Shown one piece after another: positions 12,290 to 22,143 of a DNA stretch of 64,000 nucleotides. The DNA comes from Micropterix aruncella (lineage: Eukaryota; Arthropoda; Insecta; Lepidoptera; Micropterigidae), in the NCBI GenBank assembly GCA_944548615.1, contig OX155951.1, positions 37,878,995 to 37,942,994 of the forward strand, written 5' to 3'. Positions within the stretch are counted from its first letter, which is position 1, and every line of letters starts with the position of its first letter. The position numbers and the translations under genes were made by a program. The notes below the pieces were generated by a model that was not told where the DNA came from, searched no databases, and saw only the letters and a list, made by a program, of their open reading frames with translations.

Positions 12290-13270
12290 TATTTTTATTT
12301 TTCAACTTGATCTCTCTTAAGCTCGATACATTTGGTCCAACGCTTCTGGAGGGCTATTAAGCCTGACCCACAGTGACTTAAATCAAGCTCGTAGAAATAC
12401 ACGTCTGCTTCAGCTATTAGCTTAAATTTCTCTTTTCGTATTTGTCTTAAATTTCTTGTGGAAATATCTTTCGTTGTGGAAATATGTAGATGGAAGTCAA
12501 ATGGGGCCAGAATCTGGTGATTACGGTGGGTTCGGTGGATTTGAAGCCAACAAAGTGGATTTTGGCGGCTGTAACGATGGATGAACGTTCCGTCCTTGGC
12601 TGTTTCTCATCAATGGCAGCGCGCAACTTGTCCAAAAGGCCACAATAATATTCACTGTTCTTCTCTTTCTAAATAGTCGATCAACTCCTTTAGCATCCCA
12701 AAATACTGACGCCATCACCTTTCCAGCCGATGGGCTCGAAAGGTGACCTTCTTTGGACCTTTTTTGGACCTTCTTTGGGCCCCTTTCTCCTCTTACCATA
12801 CGCTGTTCTTAGGACTCTGGTTGGTAATAAAGAATCCGGGTCTCGTCAGTGGTTACAAATCGGGTCAAGATTGCCAGGCCTTCCCTCGAAAGTTGGTAAA
12901 GATTGCGCTTTTGGTACGGAGTCCGCAAACGCGGCCCCCACCTCGACGATAACTTCGACATCACAAGATTCTCGGTTAAAATAGAATGCATTCTACCAGT
13001 TGATATACCCATGGCCTCTGCTATCTCGCGCACCTTCCATCGGCGGTCGTCAAGTATCATGTCGTGCACTTTGTCGACATTTTTCTCAGAAACTGACGTT
13101 GATGGCCTACCAATGCGTAGGTTGTTTTCGATGGATGTTCTGCCTTGACGAATTCACTAGCCCATTTTGCTATTGTTGCGTATGCAGAGGAAGCTTCATC
13201 TTTTCAAAAGATTGTTGGGATCACCCTAAGATTTTCAGTACCCAGGTTCTTAATGCATCTGAATATTAAT
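12290..13270 (-). pseudogene. mariner transposase pseudogene
   Basis: Read on the minus strand, mariner-family pieces occur in order. About 13230-13150 encodes SSAYATIAKWASEF (helix-turn-helix region). 13069-12809 encodes DDRRWKVREIAEAMGIS, then LSSRWGPRL and FVTTDET, which contains the first catalytic Asp. 12799-12521 encodes GKVMASVFWDAKG (second catalytic Asp) and a damaged version of the PPYSPDLAP block. About 12400-12300 encodes LQKRWTKCIELK, the usual C-terminal end. Frames shift at least twice and an in-frame stop replaces part of the SPDLAPSD block, so it cannot make active transposase. The size of about 1 kb matches a nearly full mariner coding region. Confidence 0.85.
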
Positions 13271-13365
13271 TTCATAAATAAAATCAATGAGCGCCCTCTC
13301 TCGGGCGACGGACGAACCCGGTTAGATCCATTGCAACTGCCTCGTGCGGCATTTCTTTGAGGCAT
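13255..13365 (+). repeat. Family-B interspersed repeat fragment
   Basis: 'gaatattaatttcataaataaaatcaatgagcgccctctctcgggcgacggacgaacccggttag' matches blocks at 27986-28070 (same orientation) and at about 40990-41095 (reverse). It is non-coding. Confidence 0.65.
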
Positions 13366-13369
13366 GTTG

Positions 13370-13383
13370 CCCCCCCCCCCCCC
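13370..13383 (+). repeat. Poly-C tract (14 C)
   Basis: A homopolymer run immediately downstream of the family-B fragment. Confidence 0.95.
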
Positions 13384-13449
13384 TCACTTAGAAGATATTT
13401 TTACCCTAATATTGCCAATATTCCAATAATTTCAAAGATTTTCCAATAG

Positions 13450-13640
13450 ACTTATACTAATAATAAAGCTGACGAGTTTGTTTTTTTTGTTTAAACTCGC
13501 TAATCTTTGGAACTACCAGTCGGATTTGCAAAATTGTTTTTGCATTCGATAGCCCAATTCGTGAGAAAGGTTATATAATATTTAGCACGTTACAGCTCTT
13601 CAGATCCAAGCAAAAAGAACGTTAAGTGAAGGTTGCAGCG
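13450..13640 (+). mobile_element. Helitron-like 5' end fragment
   Basis: The sequence starts 'cttatactaataataaagctgacgag' and continues into 'ttggaactaccagtcggat', the arrangement found at the 5' ends of insect Helitrons. No 3' end could be matched to it. Confidence 0.45.
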
Positions 13641-13734
13641 AAAACCAGTATATTCGAATACCACTCGAAAATATGACTAAAAATAATGTCTATGCCGAGG
13701 TACTCTAAATTATATATAAATAATTCAATTTCAT

Positions 13735-13941
13735 TTAACTAAATGGCGGGTGAAACCGCAGCGCAGTTAGTGTTTTATAAAATTTCTCGTTTATAATACC
13801 TCCTGATGTCAATACGTAAAGATTGCGTCTTGACGGGTTATGGGAAAGAATCACGTAAATTTGTCCACGAGAGAAACATTCACCGTTAGGTCTACTCCAT
13901 CCATGTTGAGAGTTTGTGCTTTTCTTATTGTCATGCTGCAC
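13735..13941 (-). pseudogene. Helitron helicase C-terminal fragment
   Basis: The 68-codon translation contains CFSRGQIYVILSHNPSRRNL, followed by YVLTSGGI and FYKTL. It corresponds to the last PIF1-type helicase motif (FSHGQLYVACSRV...LYI in the intact element at 17119-22014) plus the normal C-terminal tail. All upstream domains are missing. The sequence differs from the intact copy, so it derives from another Helitron lineage. Confidence 0.7.
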
Positions 13942-15091
13942 TTATTGTCATAATTTCCCGCCGATTTTATTCGTTTTTTTTTCGATATTTTGCAGCTAAG
14001 AAATGATTTCATATCTTTATATCCTGCTTGAAACTGACATATTTCGCCATATGTATATACGAATCCTATTCGTTATATATTTTTACTTCAGAAATGACAC
14101 CGGTGGTTCTTAAGAAAAGTTAATCATACAGGGGTTAATTAGTAAAGGAAGAACGGAAACTGAATGTATCATGACATTTCAAAAATAACAACACATTTAC
14201 ATACACACAAACCCTTATACACACACACACACACACACTATACCCACCCTCACATCTAACAATATAATTACCTATATACAAGACTGAATTCAGATTTTTA
14301 TTTTATACAATAATATTTTGTATTTGGATTTATTTTAAAATAAATTTCCGCTTCTTATATTATTTTATGATTATTTAGATTTTTGAATAATTATTTTGCG
14401 TATTTAATTTTTAAGCTATTGCATAGCTTTTATCGGCCTAGGCCAGAGCGGCGACCGAATGAAGAAATTTCTAAACGAAAATTAATGATTTTAAACTGAT
14501 AATTACGTCTAAACGAGTACTGTTTACGATTGGAAAAAGATATATGTTAAACAAGAACATTGTCCCAATATTCTTAGCTTTTAATATTTTAGATTTTGTT
14601 TATATTACATAGTGTAATTAATTTGTGAAATTAGGTCTAACCGAATACAAAAACGACTACTACGCAAATACTATCTGGCGTATTATTATGAAACCTGCAC
14701 CAGTTTAGAGCTAATTTAATTATCTATCTTTTTATCTACGATTTTTTTCGAATAATCCGTTTTTTTTTGCTTTATCGAATAAAAAATTCGTGCGCGGCGC
14801 TCTATCGAAAGACGTTTAAATTATTCCGAATCATTTGCTACCGCAGCCGCAAATGATTCGGAATAATTTCAACGTTTTCCGATAGAGCGCAGTTATCTGA
14901 TATCAGAAAAAATAAAATAAATAAATAATTATAATTGCATACGTTGTTAAAAATGCTATGCAATAGCTTTACCGCGGCAGTCCCCGAGTGCCACACATAT
15001 TTTTTATATTTTTATTTCTTATACATTTTAGTTTTTTTTTTTATGCAATTTCTTATCATCTTTTTCATAAAACTATAAATTTCTTTTTTAA
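13942..15091. other. Non-coding DNA with hairpin and CA repeat
   Basis: An (AC)n microsatellite lies at about 14218-14239. A 40-base-arm hairpin is listed separately at 14798-14892. The motif AGCTATTGCATAGC occurs at about 14415 and its reverse complement at about 14956, bracketing the hairpin, which suggests a foldback element. No gene. Confidence 0.45.
14798..14892. repeat. Long hairpin, about 42-bp arms
   Basis: The left arm starts GCGCTCTATCGAAAGACG and ends TCCGAATCATTTGC. The right arm GCAAATGATTCGGAAT...CGATAGAGCGC is its near-perfect reverse complement. The loop is about 10 bases (taccgcagcc). Confidence 0.85.
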
Positions 15092-15678
15092 CCCTTAACC
15101 AGGAACATCGGTCTCTCAGACCGCTATGGTTTCTTAGAAATGCTTCCATTTCGTCCCCCCGCCCCTCAGCGACCTTCCGCTCGCAATAGTCTCTTATTCG
15201 TTCCCGATGTGTTGGCGCACCCGACGATCGTGTCTATAGGAGCGTCTGTTTTATTGTTTTAGCGCTGGTTTAAAAAGTCGTCATTATCAGTACCGGTCTG
15301 TGAGACCTTCTGCGGAGGTACCGATGACTATGACAGACAAACATGAAGACTTGCAAACTCTGTCTTCACACCAATAAGCGCAATACAGACTATAAATGCA
15401 TCAAATGCTCGGATCCTATAAGTTTAGAGTGTTCTATGAAGGTCGGCAAAAAAATGTGCTCCGAATACGACATAAGTGTTATTTATAATAAGATAGACAA
15501 TACAAATAACTGTTATACCCAACTCTTTCCAGCTCATAAGATACCAGGCTTTTGATATTGGTACTTAAATAAATTGTTGTTAGGTAGAAGTGTGTTTTAT
15601 AATCAATAATTCAAAATAGCGGTCCCACAGACCGAAGTTCCCTATTACGTCGTTTAAAATCATGTTCCCAGTAAAGGG
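15092..15678 (+). mobile_element. TTAA (piggyBac-like) element with coding remnant
   Basis: The 587-base element is flanked by TTAA at 15088-15091 and 15679-15682. The inverted ends are CCCTTAACCAGGAACAT on the left and CCCTTTACTGGGAACAT on the right (read inward). Just inside the left end is GGTCTCTCAGACC, a short palindrome also found near the right end as 'cggtcccacagaccg'. It holds a short plus-strand open frame (15343-15555). Confidence 0.75.
15343..15555 (+). pseudogene. piggyBac-like cysteine-rich tail remnant
   Basis: The 70-codon frame begins MKTCKLCLHTNKRNTDYKCI and continues KCSDPISLEC. CxxC-x(n)-YKCxxC resembles the cysteine-rich C-terminal domain of piggyBac-type transposases, where CKLC...KR..T.YKC..C..PLC is typical. 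It fits the TTAA-flanked element that contains it. The catalytic part is absent, so the element could move only with help from another copy. Confidence 0.5.
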
Positions 15679-15810
15679 TTAAATAATATTATATAGAATT
15701 GGCTTTTTCCTTGGAACAGGCACTGCCTAGTTAGGAGTGACGCTAAATAATTGTGTAAAAATAATTTCTATAATAATTTTCCAATAAATAAATTAATTAA
15801 TCAATTTTCA

Positions 15811-16228
15811 TCTATACTAATAATAAATCTGTAAGGGTCGGTCATGGAGTAAGTTAGTTTGTTTTCAGAGATATTGTGTTTATAAGCTCAATATATGATA
15901 CTGAAAATAATTTCACGATTTTTAGAATTTTTTTCTGTATGTGTGTATGTATGTATGTTCCTCCATAACTCTTAAACCAATTATCCGAATTTGATGAAAT
16001 TTGGTATAAAAACATATAGACATCTGGGACACAGGATAGGCTATTTAAATTCTAGCTCCAGTTATGATAAGACGTGGCCCCCATACAAACCTAATTTATT
16101 TTTTCGAGTATCTGCATGTTTAGCTGCTTATTATGTTGAATGAGGTGATTTTATTCAGATTTTGTTTACACTATTATAATCACATACATCTAAAAGAAGA
16201 GTATGCCAAAAATCATCGCTAGAAGTAG
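15811..16228 (+). mobile_element. Helitron-like 5' end
   Basis: It starts TCTATACTAATAATAAATCT after an A, the usual A|TC border, and includes 'tccataactcttaaaccaattatccgaatttgatgaaatttgg', a phrase common near Helitron 5' ends in insects. The end given is only the limit of the recognisable part. No 3' terminus was identified. Confidence 0.5.
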
Positions 16229-16247
16229 TAAAATGACGGAGTACTGA

Positions 16248-16470
16248 TCAAAAACTCTGATCGCATTTTCGCCTGGCGCGCGGCGCGTGCGAGTTTATGA
16301 CGCGGGGCGCGAGGAGCGAGTGTCTATAAATACGGACCAGAGCGGGGACGCTCGCCATATAGAACGCCAAACTCGACCTGCACGGACGTGTCGCGTGTAG
16401 AGCGCGGAGCGTGGTGTTTCGTATGCATTGTTTCGAGCGAACGCTATTTTTTTTAATCTGTTTCATCGCT
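16248..16470 (+). promoter_or_regulatory. GC-rich, TATA-containing promoter-like island
   Basis: A roughly 200-base GC-rich island interrupts AT-rich DNA. It holds CTATAAATA at about 16323-16331, followed by about 130 bases rich in CpG. It lies upstream of the intact Helitron reading frame (ATG at 17119) and outside the canonical Helitron 5' end at about 16531. It could be a captured or leftover host promoter. The function is inferred from composition and the TATA-like box only. Confidence 0.3.
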
Positions 16471-16990
16471 TTGGGTTTAGTTAGCATTTTTGTTTAGATC
16501 TACATATGTAAGTTCATTTGATTATTGATTAATATACTAATATTATAAAGAAGTAAAGTTTGTGTGTTTGTATATTTGTTAAATTGTAAGGGGTAATCTC
16601 GGGATCTACTGAACCGATTTTAACAATTCTTTCACCAATAGATGTTCCTATGTAGGTACCTACTTAGGTATTTGGTACCTACTTAGGTATTTTGCCTAAC
16701 TGCCGGGAACGTTTTCTAGGGTCTTATTTTATTTAAGTTTTTCTTTCCATTACCGGATAGTAGGTACCTATGTACTTGAATGGTTTTTTATTTGAATTGA
16801 GTTGATAGCTTTGTGTTTAGTTTAGTTAGCAATTTTGTTTAGTTCTATGTATGTTCATTTGATTATTGATTAATTTTAAGTGCAATAAAGGTGTTATTGC
16901 GAATATATATTAGGTAATAATTTTTACTTTCCATTACCGAATAGTACCTATGTACTTGACTGGTTTTTACTTGAATTGAGTTGAATGTTC
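16470..16990 (+). repeat. A-B-A'-B' tandem duplication around the Helitron 5' end
   Basis: Block A ('gtttagttagcatttttgtttag...gattattgattaat', 16478-16532) recurs at 16815-16875. Block B ('ccattaccggatagtaggtacctatgtacttgaatgg', about 16747-16803) recurs at 16930-16985. Between A and B, but not between A' and B', lies the 'tatactaatattataaagaagtaaag' Helitron-terminal block. It also includes short direct repeats of 'taggtacctacttaggtatttggtacctac' at 16653-16692. Confidence 0.75.
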
Positions 16991-19900
16991 GTATTAATTT
17001 CGTAAGTATGTAGTTTATTCTGAAAGCATAGGTACCTTAGCTAAAATGAAAGAGTAGGAATAATCGATACTAATAATCTTAATAATGTGTGATAATTTTT
17101 AGGATTTTTTTTTATACAATGCCGCCAATTAGGAAAAGAACTAATCTCAACTCTGTGTCTTCAAAAGCGAAAAAAGCTAGACTCGCGAGACAGTCTGAAA
17201 GTCAGCAAGAAAGAGATGCACGCCTACAATCAAATCGCGAGCGGAATGCTTTGTCTTTAGACATGGAGTCCTCGCAACAGCGAGAACAGAGGTTGTCGGT
17301 TATGCGTGGTCACGCTACACACATGCGTGAACTCGAGTCAGCTGAATCTCGAGAAGAGCGGTTGTCGGTAATGCGTGAACAGGCTACACGCACGCGTGAA
17401 GTCGAATCTGATGAAGCGCGAGAACGACGATTATTATTAAAACGCAATATTTCTACATACGTACGTGAACACGAGTCTGATGAAGCTCGAGAACAGCGTT
17501 TGACGGCTATGCGTGAATACGCTACACGCACGCGTGAACTTGAGTCCGAGTCAGAGCGTGAAGAACGTTTAGCTGCCGATCGAGAGCGTCACTTGGATTC
17601 CTTTCGAAGGGAGGGCGAAACACAACAAGCTGAACGTCTGGCTGCCAGTAGAGACAGATATGCCCTGTTAAGTCAAGAACGAGAAAGTGCTTTATATGCA
17701 AACCAACAACAGATTGCGACGTTCCGAGCATCTTTGTCTCAAAATGAGCGGAATGATCGATTGGAATGTCGACGTCAAATGCACAGTCTTAACAGACAGT
17801 TACAGTTATCCATAGATGGGGGGCGGAATGAAGCTGTTGTTGACATTTTGTACTGGGTTGAAAAATATAAAAGTGGGTTTTCTTATAACCCAGAAATAAA
17901 CTATGCCAAGGAGTCTGAGATTGGGGATATGGAAGTCGTTTGTCGTTACTGTAAGGCCTTAAAGTGGAAAAATGAGTCAAATGGATTGTGCTGCTCATCG
18001 GGAAAGGTTCACTTGGAACCAATAGAACCACCTCCGGAACCACTTAAGTCGCTTTTGAACGGAGACCATCCATCCTCAGCGCAATTCCTTAATGCCATTC
18101 GCTCTTACAACAGTGCTTTCCAAATGACATCTTTTGGGGGCAATGAAATATCAGAAGGCCCATTCATGCCAACTTTTAAAATACAAGGCCAAGTTTATCA
18201 TCGCATAGGATCATTGCTTCCAGTCGAAAACGCAATAGCAAAATTCCTTCAGATTTACTTCATTTCAGATTATGAAGCTCAAACTGACACAAGAATGTCA
18301 CACATTTCAAACATAGATAGAAATTTAGTACAAAATCTTCAGTCGATGCTTAATGAGTGTAATCCGTATGTAAAAGACTTCAAGACGGCTTTACAATCTC
18401 TCCCTACTGGTAATCGGGATGACTATAAGTTAGTCATACATGCAGACCGAAGGCCGTCGACAGCACACAGAGGTCGATACAACGAACCAACAACGAACGA
18501 GGTAGCCGTATTGCTGGTGAATGAGCAGTGTGAGAAAAGAGATATCGTTCTTCGTACAAACGATGACCGTTTGTTAAGGATATGCGAAACACATAGATCT
18601 TACGATGCACTGCAATATCCCTTGCTACTCTGCCACGGTGAAGATGGGTATAACTTTATGGTTTTTAATGTGGATCCTGTGACGCGCGAAGAGAACAATA
18701 GAAAAAAAACATCCGCTCTCCAGTTTTACTGTTATCGAATAATGATTCGACAGGATGTATACAATCACCTTCACTACTTTCGTAAGCTATTTAATCAATA
18801 TTTAGTAGACATGTACGCAAAGATAGAGACCGAAAGACTAATATTTATCAGAACGAACCAAAAGAAACTGAGATCTGAAGAGTATGTACATTTACAAGAT
18901 GCGCTGAGGCAGGATGGAGGTGGGGAGAACTTGGGTCGCCTGGTGATATTACCATCCAGTTTCACAGGTGGCCCGAGATATATGCACGAGCGCACTCAAG
19001 ATGCGTTCTGTTACGTTCGAAAGTACTCAAGACCTGATCTCTTTATCACCATCACGACCAATCCCAAGTGGAAAGAAATAAAGAAGGAACTTCTACCTGG
19101 ACAACTTCCTTATGATAGACATGACTTGATCTCGAGAGTTTTTCATCTTAAGTTAAAAATACTAATGGATTTAATCACCAAGAAGAAGATATTTGGTGGT
19201 GCTAGATGCTTCATGTATTCTGTCGAATGGCAGAAACGAGGTCTCCCCCATGCTCACATACTCCTGTGGCTGGAAGAAAAAAATAGGCCTAATGAAATCG
19301 ATCGAGTCATACGCGCGGAACTACCAAATCCCGAAAACGATCCTCAACTATATGAAATCGTCAAAACGCACATGGTTCATGGTCCTTGCGGACCTTTGAA
19401 CATGCAGTCGCCTTGCATGAAGGACGGTCGCTGCAGTAAACAATTTCCTAAACAGTTCACTACGGAAACGGTGACGGGTACAGACGGCTACCCTTTATAC
19501 CAACGCAGGAGTCCCCAAGAAGGCGGGTTCACTGCACAAATTCGTATACGCGGTCAAATTATTGAAGTAGATAACAGGTGGATTGTTCCGCACTCACCGA
19601 CCCTCTCAAGAGCCTTCCAAACACACATAAACGTCGAATTATGTAGCAGCGTCCAGTCCATTAAATACATATGCAAATATGTAAATAAAGGCAGCGACCA
19701 AGCGACATTCGGGGTACAAAACGAACACGACGAAGTGTTGCGGTACCAATCTGGACGATATGTAAGCAGTTCGGAAGCAGTTTGGCGCATCCTGTCGTTT
19801 CCTATACACGAACGATTTCCTCCCGTTACTCATTTGGCTGTCCATCTCGAGAATGGGCAGCGCGTCTACTTCACTTTGAATAACGTGAGGGATAGAGTCG

Positions 19901-22143
19901 ATGGTCCAAAAAATACGACGTTAATGGCATTCTTCAAACTCTGCCAAGATGACGAATTCGCTAAAACATTGCTCTACGAAGACGTGCCATCATACTATAC
20001 GTTCGACAAACAACGTGGCGTCTTCAATCGTAGGAAGCGTGGTAGTATCGTAGAAGGTGTTACTGGCATCTTTAGAGAAAACGTACTCGGTAGGGTGTAC
20101 ACAGTACATCCAAGCAATAGCGAATGCTACTTTCTACGGTTGCTACTTCATCACGTACGAGGACCGACGTCGTTCGAATGCCTTAAATCTGTGGACGGCT
20201 TAGTTCATCCAACTTACCAAGCAGCATGTAGAGCACTACACCTGCTTGAAGACGATTCTAACTGGGATGACACATTGCGAGAGGCTTGCATCAGTGACAA
20301 CGCCGCTAAACTTCGCCAACTTTTTGCTGTTATGTTGGTCTTCTGTAACCTGTCGAATCCAAGCGATCTATGGGAGAAGTACCGCCATATCTTCTGTGAA
20401 GACATCACGAGGGAGATTCAGAGACGTACCCCTGATCTCAATGTTGAGGAATGTAGACCCGACATAGAAAATCGTGGTTTATTACAACTTCAGGATTTCG
20501 TCATCTCTATCGGCGGAAATCCTCTGGGTGGATACGGACTTCCTTCTCCTCAGATGATGAACGACGCAACAATAAGCAAGGAGTATGCCGCTGAGACGAG
20601 CTATAACATTGCCGAAATGAATAGTTTGGTTCGAGAAAATGAGCCAAAACTAACTGTGGAACAAACAAATATATACAATCGAGTCGTGAACAGCGTTAAA
20701 TCTAAATCGGGTGAAATCTTTTTCATTGACGCCCCGGGAGGAACTGGAAAGACTTTTTTGATAAATCTAATTTTAGCAAAAATTCGAAAAGATGCCGACA
20801 TAGCTCTTGCGGTGGCATCCTCTGGGATAGCAGCAACATTACTGCCCGGGGGTAAGACAGCTCATTCAATGTTTAAAATACCTATAGATCTAGATCGCTC
20901 CGACAATCCTGTTTGCGGCATCTCAAAAAATAGTGAAAAAGCAAAAGTGCTGCGAGACTGTGCTCTCATCGTGTGGGATGAATGCACGATGGCAAACAAA
21001 AAAGCAGTGGAGGCTGTTGACCGCACGTTACAGGATATGAGAAACAATAGCAAAGTTATGGGTGGTGTCACATTCCTCTTTTCTGGTGACTTCCGTCAGA
21101 CTCTCCCCGTCATCAGCAGAGGTACGCGCGCTGATGAAGTAAACGCCTGTCTCAAACGATCCCTTCTCTGGTCCAATGTAAAAAAGCTCTCACTTACCGT
21201 CAATATGAGAGCTCAACTCGGAGGGGATTCACTGACGGGAGAGTTCTCTGATCTGCTGTTGAAGATAGGTAATGGTACAATGACCGAAGTGAATGGCGAA
21301 ATTCAGCTTCCACTTTCATTATGTAAAACTGTTACTTCGGTTAATGAGCTGATCGCCCAAGTTTATCCTGACATAGAAAATCTGTCTAGCAAGGAAAGCT
21401 CTTGGCTCTGCGAAAGAGCCATTCTCACCCCAAAAAATGATGAGGCGGTTGCTATTAATAACGCAATTTTAAGTATGTTCGAGGCCCCCGAAATGGTGTT
21501 CCATGCCATTAATAGGGTAGTTGATGATGGCGACGCGACTAACTACCCGATCGAGTTTCTCAACTCTTTGAATGCTCCTGGACTTCCGGCACATACGATA
21601 ACGTTAAAAGTTGGTGCTCCCATAATGTTGCTGAGAAACCTAAGCACCCCCAAGCTATGCAACGGCACCAGGCTTCTGGTGAAGTCGTTACAAAGAAACG
21701 TCATCGAGGCGACCATACTAACAGGTTGCGGCCGAGGGGAAGACGTGTTCATCCCGCGTATCCCTCTCATCCCTAACAACTACCCGTTCGAGTTCAAGCG
21801 TGTACAGTTCCCTGTGAGCGTCTGTTTCGCTATGACTATAAACAAGTCGCAGGGACAGACGCTCCGCACTGCAGGTGTAGATCTCCGCACGAGCTGCTTC
21901 TCTCACGGACAGCTGTATGTTGCTTGCTCAAGAGTGAGCAGCAGTAACGATCTTTACATCTGCACTCCCCATAACACAACACACAACATCGTTTACAAAG
22001 AAGCGTTACAATAAGATCATGACGACTGCTACCACCTTACCATATGATTAGCATCCCTTTAAATCACGCAATAAAAAATGTTATTGCACCTAATGCTTCG
22101 TAAAAATCGAAATGTACGCGAACGGAGTCGCGGGCACAGCTAG
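16531..22143 (+). mobile_element. Autonomous Helitron, apparently intact (about 5.6 kb)
   Basis: The 5' terminal sequence TATACTAATATTATAAAGAA matches the 5' end of the small Helitron at 10544-11288. The 3' end has the stem GCGA-acggag-TCGC (22119-22132), then GGGCACAGCTAG, with CTAG ending at 22143 and T following. This is the standard Helitron 3' end (hairpin, CTRR, insertion before T). It encodes a single uninterrupted Rep-helicase. The exact 5' base is uncertain because the expected TC is replaced by AA and the flank is duplicated. Confidence 0.85.
17119..22014 (+). CDS. Helitron RepHel protein (HUH Rep plus PIF1-type helicase)
   Basis: This is a 1631-aa open frame without interruption. 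It starts at the first ATG (17119, MPPIRKRTN); the open frame extends 30 bases upstream only through a GTG codon. Residues about 50-165 are five copies of a 23-aa arginine/glutamate-rich repeat (type ES.EAREERL..MRE.ATR.RE). The Helitron-like Rep domain follows, with the HUH metal site PHAHILLW (His711, His713) and the tyrosine motif YICKYVNKG (Tyr850, Tyr854). The C-terminal PIF1-family helicase shows Walker A GGTGKT (1207-1212), Walker B VWDEC (Asp1287-Glu1288), GDFRQTLPV, KSQGQT (1576-1581) and HGQLYVACSRV. In this family Rep nicks and joins single strands and the helicase unwinds the donor in rolling-circle-like transposition. All key residues are present, so it could be active. No OTU, RPA or endonuclease extra domain is seen. 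Confidence 0.95.
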   Translation: MPPIRKRTNLNSVSSKAKKARLARQSESQQERDARLQSNRERNALSLDMESSQQREQRLSVMRGHATHMRELESAESREERLSVMREQATRTREVESDEARERRLLLKRNISTYVREHESDEAREQRLTAMREYATRTRELESESEREERLAADRERHLDSFRREGETQQAERLAASRDRYALLSQERESALYANQQQIATFRASLSQNERNDRLECRRQMHSLNRQLQLSIDGGRNEAVVDILYWVEKYKSGFSYNPEINYAKESEIGDMEVVCRYCKALKWKNESNGLCCSSGKVHLEPIEPPPEPLKSLLNGDHPSSAQFLNAIRSYNSAFQMTSFGGNEISEGPFMPTFKIQGQVYHRIGSLLPVENAIAKFLQIYFISDYEAQTDTRMSHISNIDRNLVQNLQSMLNECNPYVKDFKTALQSLPTGNRDDYKLVIHADRRPSTAHRGRYNEPTTNEVAVLLVNEQCEKRDIVLRTNDDRLLRICETHRSYDALQYPLLLCHGEDGYNFMVFNVDPVTREENNRKKTSALQFYCYRIMIRQDVYNHLHYFRKLFNQYLVDMYAKIETERLIFIRTNQKKLRSEEYVHLQDALRQDGGGENLGRLVILPSSFTGGPRYMHERTQDAFCYVRKYSRPDLFITITTNPKWKEIKKELLPGQLPYDRHDLISRVFHLKLKILMDLITKKKIFGGARCFMYSVEWQKRGLPHAHILLWLEEKNRPNEIDRVIRAELPNPENDPQLYEIVKTHMVHGPCGPLNMQSPCMKDGRCSKQFPKQFTTETVTGTDGYPLYQRRSPQEGGFTAQIRIRGQIIEVDNRWIVPHSPTLSRAFQTHINVELCSSVQSIKYICKYVNKGSDQATFGVQNEHDEVLRYQSGRYVSSSEAVWRILSFPIHERFPPVTHLAVHLENGQRVYFTLNNVRDRVDGPKNTTLMAFFKLCQDDEFAKTLLYEDVPSYYTFDKQRGVFNRRKRGSIVEGVTGIFRENVLGRVYTVHPSNSECYFLRLLLHHVRGPTSFECLKSVDGLVHPTYQAACRALHLLEDDSNWDDTLREACISDNAAKLRQLFAVMLVFCNLSNPSDLWEKYRHIFCEDITREIQRRTPDLNVEECRPDIENRGLLQLQDFVISIGGNPLGGYGLPSPQMMNDATISKEYAAETSYNIAEMNSLVRENEPKLTVEQTNIYNRVVNSVKSKSGEIFFIDAPGGTGKTFLINLILAKIRKDADIALAVASSGIAATLLPGGKTAHSMFKIPIDLDRSDNPVCGISKNSEKAKVLRDCALIVWDECTMANKKAVEAVDRTLQDMRNNSKVMGGVTFLFSGDFRQTLPVISRGTRADEVNACLKRSLLWSNVKKLSLTVNMRAQLGGDSLTGEFSDLLLKIGNGTMTEVNGEIQLPLSLCKTVTSVNELIAQVYPDIENLSSKESSWLCERAILTPKNDEAVAINNAILSMFEAPEMVFHAINRVVDDGDATNYPIEFLNSLNAPGLPAHTITLKVGAPIMLLRNLSTPKLCNGTRLLVKSLQRNVIEATILTGCGRGEDVFIPRIPLIPNNYPFEFKRVQFPVSVCFAMTINKSQGQTLRTAGVDLRTSCFSHGQLYVACSRVSSSNDLYICTPHNTTHNIVYKEALQ

